NCBI RefSeq assembly: GCF_019710585.1
Contig: NZ_JAIFZQ010000018.1
Location: 1-64,000 of the forward strand
Reading direction: 5' to 3'
Source of the DNA: Arthrobacter sp. MAHUQ-56
GTDB lineage: Bacteria; Actinomycetota; Actinomycetes; Actinomycetales; Micrococcaceae
Length of the DNA stretch: 64,000 bases
Position 1 is the first letter of the stretch. Every line of letters starts with the position of its first letter. Below the pieces are notes generated by a model. The model was given only the letters and a program-made list of their open reading frames with translations. It did no database searches and was not told the DNA's origin. The translations under genes and the position numbers were made by a program. Below, piece after piece: positions 34,369 to 43,450 of this stretch.

Positions 34369-36051
34369 ATGGCGGAATTTATCTACACAATGACCAAGGC
34401 CCGTAAGGCCGTTGGCGAAAAACTCATTCTTGATGACGTAAGCATGTCCTTCTTCCCGGGCGCCAAGATTGGTGTTGTGGGCCCGAACGGTGCCGGTAAG
34501 TCCACCATCCTGAAGATCATGGCCGGGCTGGATACGCCCTCCAATGGTGAAGCCAGGCTCAGCCCCGGCTACAGCGTGGGCATCCTGCTCCAGGAGCCGC
34601 CGCTCAACGAGGAAAAGACCGTCCTGGGCAACGTCCAGGAGGGTGTCGGTGAGATCTACGGCAAGATCCAGCGCTTCAACGAGATCTCCGAGGAAATGGC
34701 CAGCCCCGATGCTGACTATGACACGCTCCTCGAGGAAATGGGCAAGCTGCAGGAGGCCATCGACGCCGCAGACGCCTGGGACCTTGATTCCCAGCTGGAG
34801 CAGGCTATGGACGCCCTCCGCTGCCCGCCGGCCGATGCCGACGTGACCAACCTTTCCGGTGGTGAACGCCGCCGCGTGGCGCTGTGCAAGCTTCTCCTGC
34901 AGAAGCCGGACCTGCTGCTCCTCGATGAGCCCACCAACCACCTGGACGCCGAGAGCGTTCTGTGGCTCGAACAGCACCTCTCCAGCTACCCCGGTGCCGT
35001 CCTCGCCGTCACCCACGACCGCTACTTCCTGGACCACGTGGCCGAGTGGATTGCTGAAGTGGACCGCGGTCACCTGTACCCGTACGAAGGCAACTACTCC
35101 ACCTACCTGGAGAAGAAGCGCGCCCGCCTTGAGATCCAGGGCAAGAAGGACGCCAAGCAGGCCAAGCGCCTCGCTGAGGAACTCGAATGGGTCCGCTCCA
35201 ACGCCAAGGGCCGCCAGACCAAGTCCAAGGCCCGCCTGGCCCGCTACGAGGAGATGGCCGCCGAAGCGGACCGCACCCGCAAGCTGGACTTCGAGGAGAT
35301 CCAGATCCCGCCGGGACCCCGCCTGGGTGGCCTGGTCCTGGAGGCAAAGAACCTCCAGAAGGGCTTCGACGACCGCGTCCTCATCGACGGGCTCTCCTTC
35401 AGCCTGCCGCGCAACGGCATCGTCGGCGTCATCGGTCCCAACGGCGTGGGCAAGTCCACGCTCTTCAAGACCATCGTGGGCCTGGAGCCGCTTGACGGCG
35501 GCGAGCTGAAGATCGGTGACTCCGTCAAGATCTCCTACGCGGACCAGAGCCGCGGCGGCATCGACCCCAACAAGACCCTGTGGGAGGTCGTCTCCGACGG
35601 GCTCGACTTCATCCAGGTGGGCAATGTCGAAATGCCGTCCCGTGCGTATGTGGCAGCGTTCGGTTTCAAGGGCCCGGACCAGCAGAAGAAGGCCGGCGTG
35701 CTCTCCGGTGGTGAGCGCAACCGCCTGAACCTCGCGCTGACTCTCAAGCAGGGCGGAAACCTCCTGCTCCTTGACGAGCCCACCAACGACCTCGACGTCG
35801 AAACCCTCAGCAGCCTGGAGAATGCGCTGCTCGAGTTCCCCGGCTGCGCCGTGGTGGTCTCGCACGACCGCTGGTTCCTGGACCGGGTGGCCACGCACAT
35901 CCTTGCCTACGAAGGTGATGAGGAAAACCCCTCCAAGTGGTACTGGTTCGAAGGCAACTTCGAATCCTACGAGGAGAACAAGGTGGACCGCCTGGGCCCC
36001 GATGCCGCCAAGCCGCACCGGGTCACCCACCGCCGCCTGACCCGGGACTAG
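34369..36051 (+). CDS. ettA: Energy-dependent translational throttle protein EttA (ABC-F)
   Basis: A cytosolic ABC-F ATPase of 560 residues that binds the ribosomal E site and gates the first translation cycle according to ATP level. It has two ABC domains with Walker A GPNGAGKST (about 39-47) and GPNGVGKST, signatures LSGGERRRVALCKLL and LSGGERNRLNLALTL, both Walker B regions LLLLDEPTNHLD and LLLLDEPTNDLD, and between them the long charged linker (KKRARLEIQGKKDAKQAKRLAEELEWVRSNAKGRQTKSKARLARYEEM). TAGATT (34356-34361) is 7 nt before the ATG, so the mRNA is leaderless. Confidence 0.95.
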   Translation: MAEFIYTMTKARKAVGEKLILDDVSMSFFPGAKIGVVGPNGAGKSTILKIMAGLDTPSNGEARLSPGYSVGILLQEPPLNEEKTVLGNVQEGVGEIYGKIQRFNEISEEMASPDADYDTLLEEMGKLQEAIDAADAWDLDSQLEQAMDALRCPPADADVTNLSGGERRRVALCKLLLQKPDLLLLDEPTNHLDAESVLWLEQHLSSYPGAVLAVTHDRYFLDHVAEWIAEVDRGHLYPYEGNYSTYLEKKRARLEIQGKKDAKQAKRLAEELEWVRSNAKGRQTKSKARLARYEEMAAEADRTRKLDFEEIQIPPGPRLGGLVLEAKNLQKGFDDRVLIDGLSFSLPRNGIVGVIGPNGVGKSTLFKTIVGLEPLDGGELKIGDSVKISYADQSRGGIDPNKTLWEVVSDGLDFIQVGNVEMPSRAYVAAFGFKGPDQQKKAGVLSGGERNRLNLALTLKQGGNLLLLDEPTNDLDVETLSSLENALLEFPGCAVVVSHDRWFLDRVATHILAYEGDEENPSKWYWFEGNFESYEENKVDRLGPDAAKPHRVTHRRLTRD

Positions 36052-36096
36052 GGGTCGGGCCGCGCCGGTTACCCGGCGGCGGCAGCAAGGAAACAA

Positions 36097-36131
36097 CGGC
36101 AGGCCGGCACCCCTCGGGTGCCGGCCTGCCG
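36097..36131. terminator. Bidirectional hairpin between ettA and tesB
   Basis: Perfect 15-bp stem CGGCAGGCCGGCACC / GGTGCCGGCCTGCCG with a CCTCG loop, placed between convergent genes; lacks a T tract. Confidence 0.75.
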
Positions 36132-36149
36132 CATGCCCGGAAAGAAGGG

Positions 36150-37070
36150 TTAGCTGGACGGCGCGGCGCCGGGAACGCGGATCATGCCCTCCTGCGCCAC
36201 GGAGGCAACATGCTGTCCGTCCCGGTTGAAGATCCTGCCAGTGGCCAGTCCGCGGGCACCCTGCGCGCTGGGGGACTCCTGGACGTACAGCAGCCACTCG
36301 TCCACGCGGGCCGGCCGGTGCCACCACATGGCGTGGTCCAGGCTCGCCACACTCATCCCCGGGGTGATCCAGCTCAGGCCGTGCCGGCGGAGGATGGATT
36401 CCAGCAGCGTGTAATCGCTCGCGTATGCCAGGGCAGCGCGGTGCAGGTTGGCGTCGTCAGGCATGGGGCCGAAGGTCTTCATCCACACCGCGTTGCGCGC
36501 CTCCCTTGGCCCGCTGGCCGAGACGTACAGCGCCGGGTCAACGTGCCGGATGTCGAAGGGTCGCTCGTAGGCCCAGTGCCGCGCCACGGGATGGTCGAAT
36601 TTTCCCAAAAGGTCGGCCGTGCTGGGCAGCGACTCGGGGTCCGGCATTCCTGCGGGCATGGTGGAGGAGTGGTCGATCCCTTCGTCCACTCCTTGGAACG
36701 AGGCGATCATGGACAGGATGGGCACCCCGTCCTGGTAGGCATGGACGCGCCGGGCGGAAAAGGACCGGCCGTCGCGGAGGCGCTGGACGCCGAACGTGAT
36801 GGGCTGGTTCGCATCGCCCGGCCGTAGGAAGTAGCCGTGCATGGAGTGGACAAAGCGTCCAGGGTCCACTGTCCTCGTGGCGGCGACCAGTGACTGTGCC
36901 AGCACCTGCCCGCCGAAGACGCGGTGGTGGGGCTGCTGCTGGGAAGGACCGAGGAAGATATCCTCGTCGGTCCGGGCGCCCTCAAGTTGGCCAAGGTCAA
37001 GCAGTTCGATCAACGAGGAGGTGGGGTCTCCGGCGGGGGGCGCCAGGATTCCGGCGTCGGCTTCAGTCAT
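36150..37070 (-). CDS. tesB: Acyl-CoA thioesterase II
   Basis: Hydrolyses acyl-CoA to free fatty acid and CoA. The 306-residue protein is a double hot-dog: FGGQVLAQSLVAATRTV and SMHGYFLRPGDANQPITF in the N-half, and SLDHAMWWHRPARVDEWLLYVQESPSAQGARGLATG in the C-half, with the catalytic aspartate in SLDHAMW. TAGAGT followed by 6 nt and ATG suggests a leaderless transcript. It is divergent from the 37134 gene, with only 63 nt between them. Confidence 0.93.
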   Translation of the reverse strand: MTEADAGILAPPAGDPTSSLIELLDLGQLEGARTDEDIFLGPSQQQPHHRVFGGQVLAQSLVAATRTVDPGRFVHSMHGYFLRPGDANQPITFGVQRLRDGRSFSARRVHAYQDGVPILSMIASFQGVDEGIDHSSTMPAGMPDPESLPSTADLLGKFDHPVARHWAYERPFDIRHVDPALYVSASGPREARNAVWMKTFGPMPDDANLHRAALAYASDYTLLESILRRHGLSWITPGMSVASLDHAMWWHRPARVDEWLLYVQESPSAQGARGLATGRIFNRDGQHVASVAQEGMIRVPGAAPSS

Positions 37071-37133
37071 GGTCCGACTCTAGACGGCGCCCCTGCACCA
37101 CTCAACCGGGACACAGCCGGTAGTGTTCTTGGT

Positions 37134-37793
37134 GTGTCTGATCTTCTCACTTCGTCCTTCCGTTTCGCCGATCCCCGGGATTTGGCCGACCTGAAGACCT
37201 TCGCCACCCGTGCCAAAGCCATTGAGGACGGCGCGATCCGGCTGCAGGCCGCCGGTTCCGTCCTGGCCGCGTACGTGTGCGTGCTGCGGCCCCGGCTGCT
37301 GGGCGAATCGACCCCCACCATCCTCGGCCTGCGCACCATGGCCCTCGCCGAACCGTCGGGCACGGACGTCACCGTCCAGCTCTCAGCGGTCCTGGACCGG
37401 CTGGCACGCGCGGGCGCGGACGACGTCGAACTGCCGGTTCCGCCCACCACCGTCACCGAATCGTGGACGGGCGTGGGCGCCCCGCGGGGCGGATGGGAGC
37501 TGGTGGGTTCCCTGGACGACGCTGCCGTGCGGACGGCGGCTGAAGCGGGCATCGCAGAAGTGGCGGGGATCGTTCCGGAAAAGCCGGGCGCCCTGATCGT
37601 GAACAATGCCCGTGCTGCCGTCTGGGGCCGGGAACTGGACAGCACCGGTTTGCCGCTGGGCGCGGCCTTCGCTGCCCTTGCGCTGGGATTCCTGGGCGAC
37701 GGCGACCAAAAGCTCTACCGCGCCGGACGCTGGTTCCGGCTCACCGGTCCCCGCGGGCACGTCCTCGCCCGGACCGGCAGCGGCCTGCTATAG
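37134..37793 (+). CDS. Conserved hypothetical protein (unknown family)
   Basis: A 219-residue protein I do not recognise. It starts MSDLLTSSFRFADPRDLADLKTFATRAKAIEDGAIRLQ and continues as alternating alpha/beta with no Cys outside one near residue 50, no membrane segment and no known catalytic motif. GTG 37134 lies 7 nt after TAGTGT (leaderless). It shares a short divergent promoter region with tesB. The alternative upstream starts overlap tesB and are rejected. Confidence 0.75.
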   Translation: MSDLLTSSFRFADPRDLADLKTFATRAKAIEDGAIRLQAAGSVLAAYVCVLRPRLLGESTPTILGLRTMALAEPSGTDVTVQLSAVLDRLARAGADDVELPVPPTTVTESWTGVGAPRGGWELVGSLDDAAVRTAAEAGIAEVAGIVPEKPGALIVNNARAAVWGRELDSTGLPLGAAFAALALGFLGDGDQKLYRAGRWFRLTGPRGHVLARTGSGLL

Positions 37794-37818
37794 CAGCACA
37801 CCACGGGACGGCGGCGCG

Positions 37819-37878
37819 GAAAAACGCGCAGGACAAATGAAAAACGCGCAGGACAAATGAAAAACGCGCAGGAGAAAT
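37819..37878 (+). repeat. Three tandem copies of a 20-bp repeat
   Basis: Units at 37819-37838, 37839-37858 and 37859-37878 begin GAAAAACGCGCAGGA and differ by one base in the third copy. On the minus strand each unit shows CCTGCGCG followed by TTTTT, just downstream of glbO, so they could also act as weak pause sites. Confidence 0.9.
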
Positions 37879-37897
37879 ACGGCACGAAAGCCGGACA

Positions 37898-37919
37898 CCG
37901 GGCCCCGCGGAAGGCCCGG
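37898..37919 (-). terminator. Small hairpin after glbO
   Basis: CCGGGCC / GGCCCGG stem with an 8-nt loop directly downstream of the glbO stop, followed on the minus strand by the T-rich repeats. Confidence 0.4.
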
Positions 37920-37923
37920 CGCT

Positions 37924-38376
37924 TCAGTCTCCGGACGGGCTGTTGATCATGGACAGGGCTGCCCGTTCCATGTAGTCCCACAGCGTTCCCTCGTACAGCG
38001 CGGGCAGCTCCAGGGCGTCCACGGCGGCGCGCATGTGATACAGCCAGCGGTCCTTCGCCTCCGGCGTCACCTTGAACGGCATGTGGCGCATGCGCAGGCG
38101 GGGGTGGCCGCGCTCTTCACCGTACGTGGTGGGTCCGCCCCAGTACTGTTCCAGGAACATCAGGAACCGCCGTTTGGCTGGCCCCAGGTCCTCTTCCGGG
38201 TACATCGGCCGCAGCAGCGGGTCCGTGGCGACGCCGTCGTAAAAGACGTCAATGAGCTTCACGAACGTCTCATGGCCGCCCACGGCGTCATAAAAGCTGT
38301 CCGTGTAGCCGGGCTGGCTGAACGGGTCGTTCTGCATCAGCTGCTTGGGCCGCTGCGGTTCGATGGGAATGGTCAT
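37924..38376 (-). CDS. glbO: Truncated hemoglobin, group II (trHbO)
   Basis: A 150-residue heme protein of the 2-on-2 globin family, involved in oxygen or NO handling at the membrane in actinobacteria. FYDAVGGHETFVKLIDVFYDGVATDPLLRPMYPEEDLGPAKRRFLMFLEQYWGG carries the B/CD/E region, RGHPRLRMRHMPF the proximal histidine region, and ALYEGTLWDYMERAA ends the globin. GGAGAG lies 6 nt before the ATG. The start is 2 nt after the MscS stop, so the two are co-transcribed. Confidence 0.93.
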   Translation of the reverse strand: MTIPIEPQRPKQLMQNDPFSQPGYTDSFYDAVGGHETFVKLIDVFYDGVATDPLLRPMYPEEDLGPAKRRFLMFLEQYWGGPTTYGEERGHPRLRMRHMPFKVTPEAKDRWLYHMRAAVDALELPALYEGTLWDYMERAALSMINSPSGD

Positions 38377-38378
38377 GG

Positions 38379-39062
38379 CTACTCTCCGGCCTGCTGGTTG
38401 GTCTTCGTCGTTTCCGGGCCGTGGGCGGATCCCTGGTCCGTGGTGCCGTCGGGTCCCTCGTGCAGCGGCACATAGTTGCCCTGCGACCGGTTGCCCACGC
38501 GCAGGATCTCGCCGTTGCGCAGGTACCAGATGGCGCCGTCATCGGAGCGGACGCGGGTGATGCGCAGCCCCATGGATTCCACCACGCCCACCACTTCGCT
38601 GGTCTCGATGACATCGCCGATCCCGTACTGGTCCTCAATGGTGATGAAGATCCCGGCCAGGAAGTCGCGGATCAGCTGCTGGGCGCCGAAGCCGATCGCG
38701 ACACCCAGAATACCGACGCTGGTGAGCAGCGGGGCGATATTGATGTCAAGGTTCTGCAGCACGTACATGCCGGTGATGATCACCACCAGGACGCCCACCA
38801 CGCTGCTCAGCAGCGAGCCGATGGTCTCGGCGCGCTGCACGCGGCGTTCATGGTCCAGGGCCCGAAGCGCCGGTGCCACCCATTTGAACCGGGGCTTCTT
38901 GAAGAAGTTGCTTCCTGCCGCGACCCGCTTGGTAATGCGGGAAATGACGAACGTGGCCACCAGCCAGACAGCCACGCCAATGCCCAGGCTGATCACGATG
39001 CCCGGAATGCTGACGCCGTCCGGCTGGCTCGCGGGGGGAAGGATCGACAACATGCTGACCAT
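38379..39062 (-). CDS. Small-conductance mechanosensitive channel (MscS family)
   Basis: A 227-residue inner-membrane channel that releases solutes during hypo-osmotic shock. Three hydrophobic segments are visible (about 18-42, 82-105, 110-132); the third is the pore helix with the MscS signature VGILGVAIGFGAQQLIRDFLAGIFI, followed by the beta domain EDQYGIGDVIETSEVVGVVESMGLRITRVRSDDGAIWYLRNGEI. A short hydrophilic tail follows. AAGGAG is 12 nt before the ATG, and an ATG four codons further in is also possible. Confidence 0.92.
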   Translation of the reverse strand: MVSMLSILPPASQPDGVSIPGIVISLGIGVAVWLVATFVISRITKRVAAGSNFFKKPRFKWVAPALRALDHERRVQRAETIGSLLSSVVGVLVVIITGMYVLQNLDINIAPLLTSVGILGVAIGFGAQQLIRDFLAGIFITIEDQYGIGDVIETSEVVGVVESMGLRITRVRSDDGAIWYLRNGEILRVGNRSQGNYVPLHEGPDGTTDQGSAHGPETTKTNQQAGE

Positions 39063-39110
39063 GAAGGGGTATAGCTCCTTGGGGGTTGGGCTTTGCTTCT
39101 CCTTTAACCC

Positions 39111-39140
39111 TAGCGCCGCTGGAGGGGCTCCGCGGCGCTA
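39111..39140 (-). terminator. Hairpin at the end of the pepN-osmC operon
   Basis: TAGCGCCGC / GCGGCGCTA with an inner GGAG/CTCC stem; it overlaps the osmC stop codon. No T tract. Confidence 0.55.
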
Positions 39141-39617
39141 CCGGGGGGCGGCCACCGTGACGGGCGCGTGCTCCACCGGGAAGTTCACGCTGCGGGCGAT
39201 GAAGCACACCCGGTTCGCTTCATGGTGCAGGGATCCGGCCAGCTCCAGCTGTGCGGCGTCCGCCACTGTCACCGTGGGGTGCAGGGTGACGCGCTCGAAC
39301 TGGCCGCTGCCGTCCCGGTTGAGCCGCATCAGCCCCGACGCCTCGTCCCGGTAGTCGATGACCACCACGCCGTGCTTCACGGCCACGTGCAGATAGGACA
39401 GCATGTGGCACTGGGCCAGGGCCGCCAAAAGGAGCTGCTCGGGGTTGTACCTTCCACGGTCCCCGTGGAAGGTGGGGTCCGCGGAACCCTTGAGGACCGG
39501 CAGGCCCGGGATGAGGACGTCGTGGTCCCGCGAGTAGCTGCGGTAGGACGACGTCCCCTCGCCCTTGTTGCCGGTCCACTGGACTGACAGGGAGTACCGG
39601 TGTTCGTCCAGGCCCAC
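39138..39617 (-). CDS. OsmC/Ohr family protein
   Basis: A 159-residue thiol peroxidase of the OsmC family that reduces organic hydroperoxides. The two redox cysteines are in LLLAALAQCHMLSYL and HHEANRVCFIARS, at the family positions. The N-terminal region (YSLSVQWTGNKGEGTSSYRSYSRDHDV) matches the OsmC-like subgroup of actinobacteria. The GTG start overlaps the pepN stop (TAGTG), so it is coupled to pepN. Confidence 0.9.
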   Translation of the reverse strand: MGLDEHRYSLSVQWTGNKGEGTSSYRSYSRDHDVLIPGLPVLKGSADPTFHGDRGRYNPEQLLLAALAQCHMLSYLHVAVKHGVVVIDYRDEASGLMRLNRDGSGQFERVTLHPTVTVADAAQLELAGSLHHEANRVCFIARSVNFPVEHAPVTVAAPR

Positions 39618-42259
39618 TAGGCGTCGCCGCCCGGCAGGATGTCGGCGGCGCGGGCGCGCAGGGCCCGGGCAACGCCGTCGCGGTTTTCCAGCATCATGCG
39701 CCGCAGGGCGGCGCTCTCGGGCGGCAGCGCGGCGAGGAAGCCGTCGGTGCGGTCGATGGTGGCCTGTGTCGTCAGCAGCGCAGGGTAGAGTCCGACGACG
39801 ATTTGCTGGGCAAGTGCGTGGGTGCGCGTTGCCACGATGCCGGGCACAGCCGCAAAGTACTTTTCCGAGTACGGCTCCAACAGTGTCCGGTCCAGGATCC
39901 GCATGAATCCGGTCACCGCGGAACCCTGCAGGGCGTTGGACAGCTCGCCCTTGACCACGATCGACTCCCAGGCCGCGGCTTTGGCCTCCGCGGTGGGAAT
40001 GGCGGCCTTCGCCAGGGCGGCCGCATTCTGCCCGGTGGACGTGTTGTCGCGCTCCAGTTCGGCGTCGATCCCGTCCTGCCCCATCCGGCCGCCGGCTACC
40101 AGCGACGCCACGAGCTCCCAGCGCAGGTCCTGGTCCACGGCCAGTCCCTCCAGGACCACCGAGCCGTCCAGCAGGCCGCCCACGTTGTCCAGCTGGGGAT
40201 CAGTGCAGGCCAGCAGGGCGACGGATTTGATGAACTGCAGCTGGGCGTCGGAGCCGCCCGGAACCTCGGAAGCCAGCTGCCACAGCCGGTCCACTGCAGC
40301 CGCCGTGGTGGCTTTCCGGTGTTCCTCCGCCACATAGAAGTTCAGGGTGGTGGCCAGCTGGCGGAGCTGGACCAGGATGACCGAGGAGTCGGTTTCCGCG
40401 GCGACGTTGGCCAGGACCAGCTCCACGTACTTGCGCGCCGGGGTCTGCCCGTCCCGGGCGGCGTCCCAGGCGGAATTCCAGACCAGGGTCCGGGGCAGGC
40501 TGTTCCCGAAGTCCTTCAGGTGCGCCGTCGCCGTCGCGAGCGACTTCGGATCGAGCCGTACTTTGGCGTAGGCCAGGTCGTCATCGTTCAGCAGGATGAG
40601 GTCCGGCTGGGCATGCCCGGCAAGCGACGGCACCTCGGTGCGTTCGCCGTCGACGTCCAGCTCTTCGCGGTGCACCCGCTCAAGCTTGCCCGCGCCGTCA
40701 AGGTTGTAGAACCCGACGGCCAGGCGGTGCGGACGGATGGTGGGCCATTCCGGCACCGCGGACTGCACGATGGCGAAGGACCGCAGCGTCCCGTCCGCAT
40801 CCACCTCCAGCTCAGGTGCCAGGGTGTTCACGCCCGCGGTTTCCAGCCACTGCCGGCCCCAGGCGTCCAGGTCGCGGCCGCTGGCCTTCTCCAGCTCCAC
40901 CAGCAGGTCGCCCAGCTCGGTGTTCTGCCAGGAGTGCTTGGCGAAGTACTCCCGGACACCCGCCATAAACTGCCCGGGGCCCACCCAGGCCACCAGCTGC
41001 CGCAGGACCGAGGCCCCCTTCGCGTAGGTGATGCCGTCGAAGTTGACCTCCACATCCTGCAGGTCGTTGATCTCCGCGAAGATGGGGTGCGTGGTGGGCA
41101 GCTGATCCTGCCGGTAGGCCCAGGACTTCTCCACGGAGGCGAAGGTGGTCCAGGCGCTGGTGAAGGGCGTCGCTTCCACGGCTGCAAGATGGGACATGTA
41201 CTCGGCGAAGGACTCGTTCAGCCAGAGGTCGTTCCACCAGCGCATGGTCACCAGGTCCCCAAACCACATGTGCGCCAGCTCGTGCAGCACCGTGATGGCA
41301 CGCCGCTCGACCTGTGCGCCGGTCACCTTGCTCCGGAAGACATACCCTTCCAGGATGGTCACCGCACCCGCATTTTCCATCGCGCCGGCGTTGAACTCGG
41401 GGACGAACAGCTGGTCGTACTTCTCGAACGGGTAGGGGCAGCCGAACTGATCCTCAAAGAACCCGAAGCCCTGGCGGGTGAGTTCGAAGATGTTCTCCGC
41501 ATCCAGGTACTGCATCAGGGACTTCCGCGCGAAGATGCCAAGCGGGATGGTGCGGCCATCCGAGCTGGTGACCTCGCTGCGCACGGCCTGGTACGGCCCG
41601 GCAATCAGCGCAGTGACGTAGGAGGACAGCCGCGGAGTCGGGGAAAAGGCCCATAGGGACCGGGCGGTCCCGTCCTCCGCTGGCGCCGCGTCCGCCGGAA
41701 CAGGCGTGGGGGAGTTGGAGATGACATCCCAGTGCGAAGGGGCCGTGACCGTGAACGCGAAGGTGGCCTTCAGGTCGGGCTGCTCGAAGACGGCGAACAT
41801 CCGGCGTGAATCGGGAACCTCGAACTGCGTGTAGAGGTACACCTCGTTGTCCACCGGGTCGACGAAGCGGTGCAGGCCCTCGCCGGTGTTCATATAGGGC
41901 ATGTCGGCGACGACGGTCAGCTCGTTGTGCTCCGCCAGGCCGGGCAGCTGGATCCGCACGCCGTCGGACACGGACTCCGGATCAAGGGCGGCGCCGTTCA
42001 GGGTGACGCTGTGTACCTTCCGGGTCACGGCGTCGATGAAGCTGGCGGTCCCCGGCGGCGCGGTAAACCTCACGGTGGTGGTGCTGCCAAAGACTTCTGC
42101 GCCGCGGGTCAGGTCCAGGCTGACATCGTAGGACTCGACGGTGATCAGTTCGGCGCGCTCACGGGCTTCGGCGCGCGTCAGGTTCATGCCTGGCAAAAGG
42201 GGGGCCTCCAGAGAAGTTCGGCTGCCGGCGGGAATCCCGTGCCCGGCACTGTGATGCAT
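39617..42259 (-). CDS. pepN: Aminopeptidase N (M1 family)
   Basis: A zinc aminopeptidase that removes N-terminal residues from peptides. The exopeptidase motif GAMENAG and the zinc motif HELAHMWFGDLVTMRWWNDLWLNESFAEY (HExxH-x18-E) are complete, and the C-terminal ERAP1-like helical domain is present. The 880-residue length uses ATG 42259, which has AGGGA 8 nt upstream. The usual family start MNLTRAEARERAELI corresponds to an in-frame ATG at 42187 with no ribosome-binding site, so the extra 24 residues may be real or the start internal. Confidence 0.94.
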   Translation of the reverse strand: MHHSAGHGIPAGSRTSLEAPLLPGMNLTRAEARERAELITVESYDVSLDLTRGAEVFGSTTTVRFTAPPGTASFIDAVTRKVHSVTLNGAALDPESVSDGVRIQLPGLAEHNELTVVADMPYMNTGEGLHRFVDPVDNEVYLYTQFEVPDSRRMFAVFEQPDLKATFAFTVTAPSHWDVISNSPTPVPADAAPAEDGTARSLWAFSPTPRLSSYVTALIAGPYQAVRSEVTSSDGRTIPLGIFARKSLMQYLDAENIFELTRQGFGFFEDQFGCPYPFEKYDQLFVPEFNAGAMENAGAVTILEGYVFRSKVTGAQVERRAITVLHELAHMWFGDLVTMRWWNDLWLNESFAEYMSHLAAVEATPFTSAWTTFASVEKSWAYRQDQLPTTHPIFAEINDLQDVEVNFDGITYAKGASVLRQLVAWVGPGQFMAGVREYFAKHSWQNTELGDLLVELEKASGRDLDAWGRQWLETAGVNTLAPELEVDADGTLRSFAIVQSAVPEWPTIRPHRLAVGFYNLDGAGKLERVHREELDVDGERTEVPSLAGHAQPDLILLNDDDLAYAKVRLDPKSLATATAHLKDFGNSLPRTLVWNSAWDAARDGQTPARKYVELVLANVAAETDSSVILVQLRQLATTLNFYVAEEHRKATTAAAVDRLWQLASEVPGGSDAQLQFIKSVALLACTDPQLDNVGGLLDGSVVLEGLAVDQDLRWELVASLVAGGRMGQDGIDAELERDNTSTGQNAAALAKAAIPTAEAKAAAWESIVVKGELSNALQGSAVTGFMRILDRTLLEPYSEKYFAAVPGIVATRTHALAQQIVVGLYPALLTTQATIDRTDGFLAALPPESAALRRMMLENRDGVARALRARAADILPGGDA

Positions 42260-42354
42260 TCTTCCATTCCCTGACCGCTTGGCAAGTTATGCCGGTCACA
42301 GCGGGCGGCTGGTCCACTGCCGCCCGCCGTACCGCACAGGGGTAGCGTTAAAGC

Positions 42355-43383
42355 ATGGGTAAGTTCCTGGATTCGGTGGACGGCAAGGCCCTGCGTTTCG
42401 CCATCGGTTTCCCGGTGGTGCTCGCCGCCGCCTTCGTCTTCTGCGCGTCACTGCTGCGCAAGGACCTGCCGGAGCCGCTCGCCATCCGGTGGACGGACGA
42501 CGGCGGTGCCTCCTTTGCGCCTTTCGGCGCCTATGTGGGGGTGGGCGCCGCCGCGGTTATCGTCGCGGGTTGGCTGGTCCTGCTGCAGGCAGTGCCGCTC
42601 AGCAGGCCGGTGCTCATGCGCAGGATCATGATGGGCGCCGGTCTCTTCCTGAGCCTTTTCATCACCTCCGCCCTCGCCGCCGGGCTTGTGGGCCAGGCCG
42701 GCCTGGCGGACGCCCACGAATCGCGGGTGGACATGACCGTACTGGCGCTCGGCAGCGGCGCTGCCGTCTCCCTCGGGGTCACCATGGCCATGGTCTACAA
42801 GGCAGACCGGCAGTGGTCGCCCGACGACGACCGGGCCCTCCAGGACGCCATCACCAGGGAACTGGACCCGGACCTTGCCCGGGACAGCATCCGGCTCTGG
42901 GTGCACGCCCGCAGCTCTGTCTTTGTCATGATCACCATCGTCCTGTTCCCGGCGGCACTCATCGCCGTTGCCGTGCCGTGGCTTGGCATCCTGCTCGTGG
43001 TCCTCGTCGTCGTGGGTGCCGCGTTCCTCTGCGCCCGGGTCAGGGCGGACCGGCGCGGGCTGAAGGTGCTCCTCGCCGGCGTCGTGCCTGTCATGGACGT
43101 CCCCGCCGCCGCAATTTCGGACGCCAGCGCCGCGGATGTGCGGGCGGCCGACTATGGCGGGTGGGGCTACCGGCACCACCGCGGTACCGCCGCCATGCTC
43201 GTCAGCAGCGGCCCCGCCGTCGTCGTGAGCAAGACGGACGGCCAGCGCCTCGCCGTCAGCGGCGGCAGTCCGGCCTCCGCCGCGCGGCTCGCGGAAGTCC
43301 TCACCCGGGTGGCCGCACGGGCCCGCCGCGCTGCAGGTCCGCCTGCGCCGGGTGGCCCGAACCCGCAGGCCGGGCAGTCCTAG
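42355..43383 (+). CDS. DUF1648-containing membrane protein
   Basis: A 342-residue protein with about six hydrophobic segments (near 15-32, 60-78, 93-112, 125-145, 190-230) and a hydrophilic C-terminal part. PEPLAIRWTDDGGASFAPFGAYVG early in the protein resembles the DUF1648 module of Bacillus SdpI-like proteins. The function is unknown. TAGCGT and 6 nt precede the ATG, so the mRNA is probably leaderless. It is divergent from pepN and 67 nt upstream of rpiB. Confidence 0.75.
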   Translation: MGKFLDSVDGKALRFAIGFPVVLAAAFVFCASLLRKDLPEPLAIRWTDDGGASFAPFGAYVGVGAAAVIVAGWLVLLQAVPLSRPVLMRRIMMGAGLFLSLFITSALAAGLVGQAGLADAHESRVDMTVLALGSGAAVSLGVTMAMVYKADRQWSPDDDRALQDAITRELDPDLARDSIRLWVHARSSVFVMITIVLFPAALIAVAVPWLGILLVVLVVVGAAFLCARVRADRRGLKVLLAGVVPVMDVPAAAISDASAADVRAADYGGWGYRHHRGTAAMLVSSGPAVVVSKTDGQRLAVSGGSPASAARLAEVLTRVAARARRAAGPPAPGGPNPQAGQS

Positions 43384-43450
43384 TATCCTTATCGGTGTCG
43401 TTCCAGCCTCGACAGCCCCCGCCAGCCCCACCAATGAACGGACTTAGCAC

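Noticed and set aside
34258..36327. 689-residue open frame antisense to ettA
   Set aside because: Shadow of the EttA codons; includes the promoter and the downstream terminator.
37819..37878. Possible CRISPR array
   Set aside because: The 20-bp units are directly adjacent, with no spacers, and there are no cas genes.
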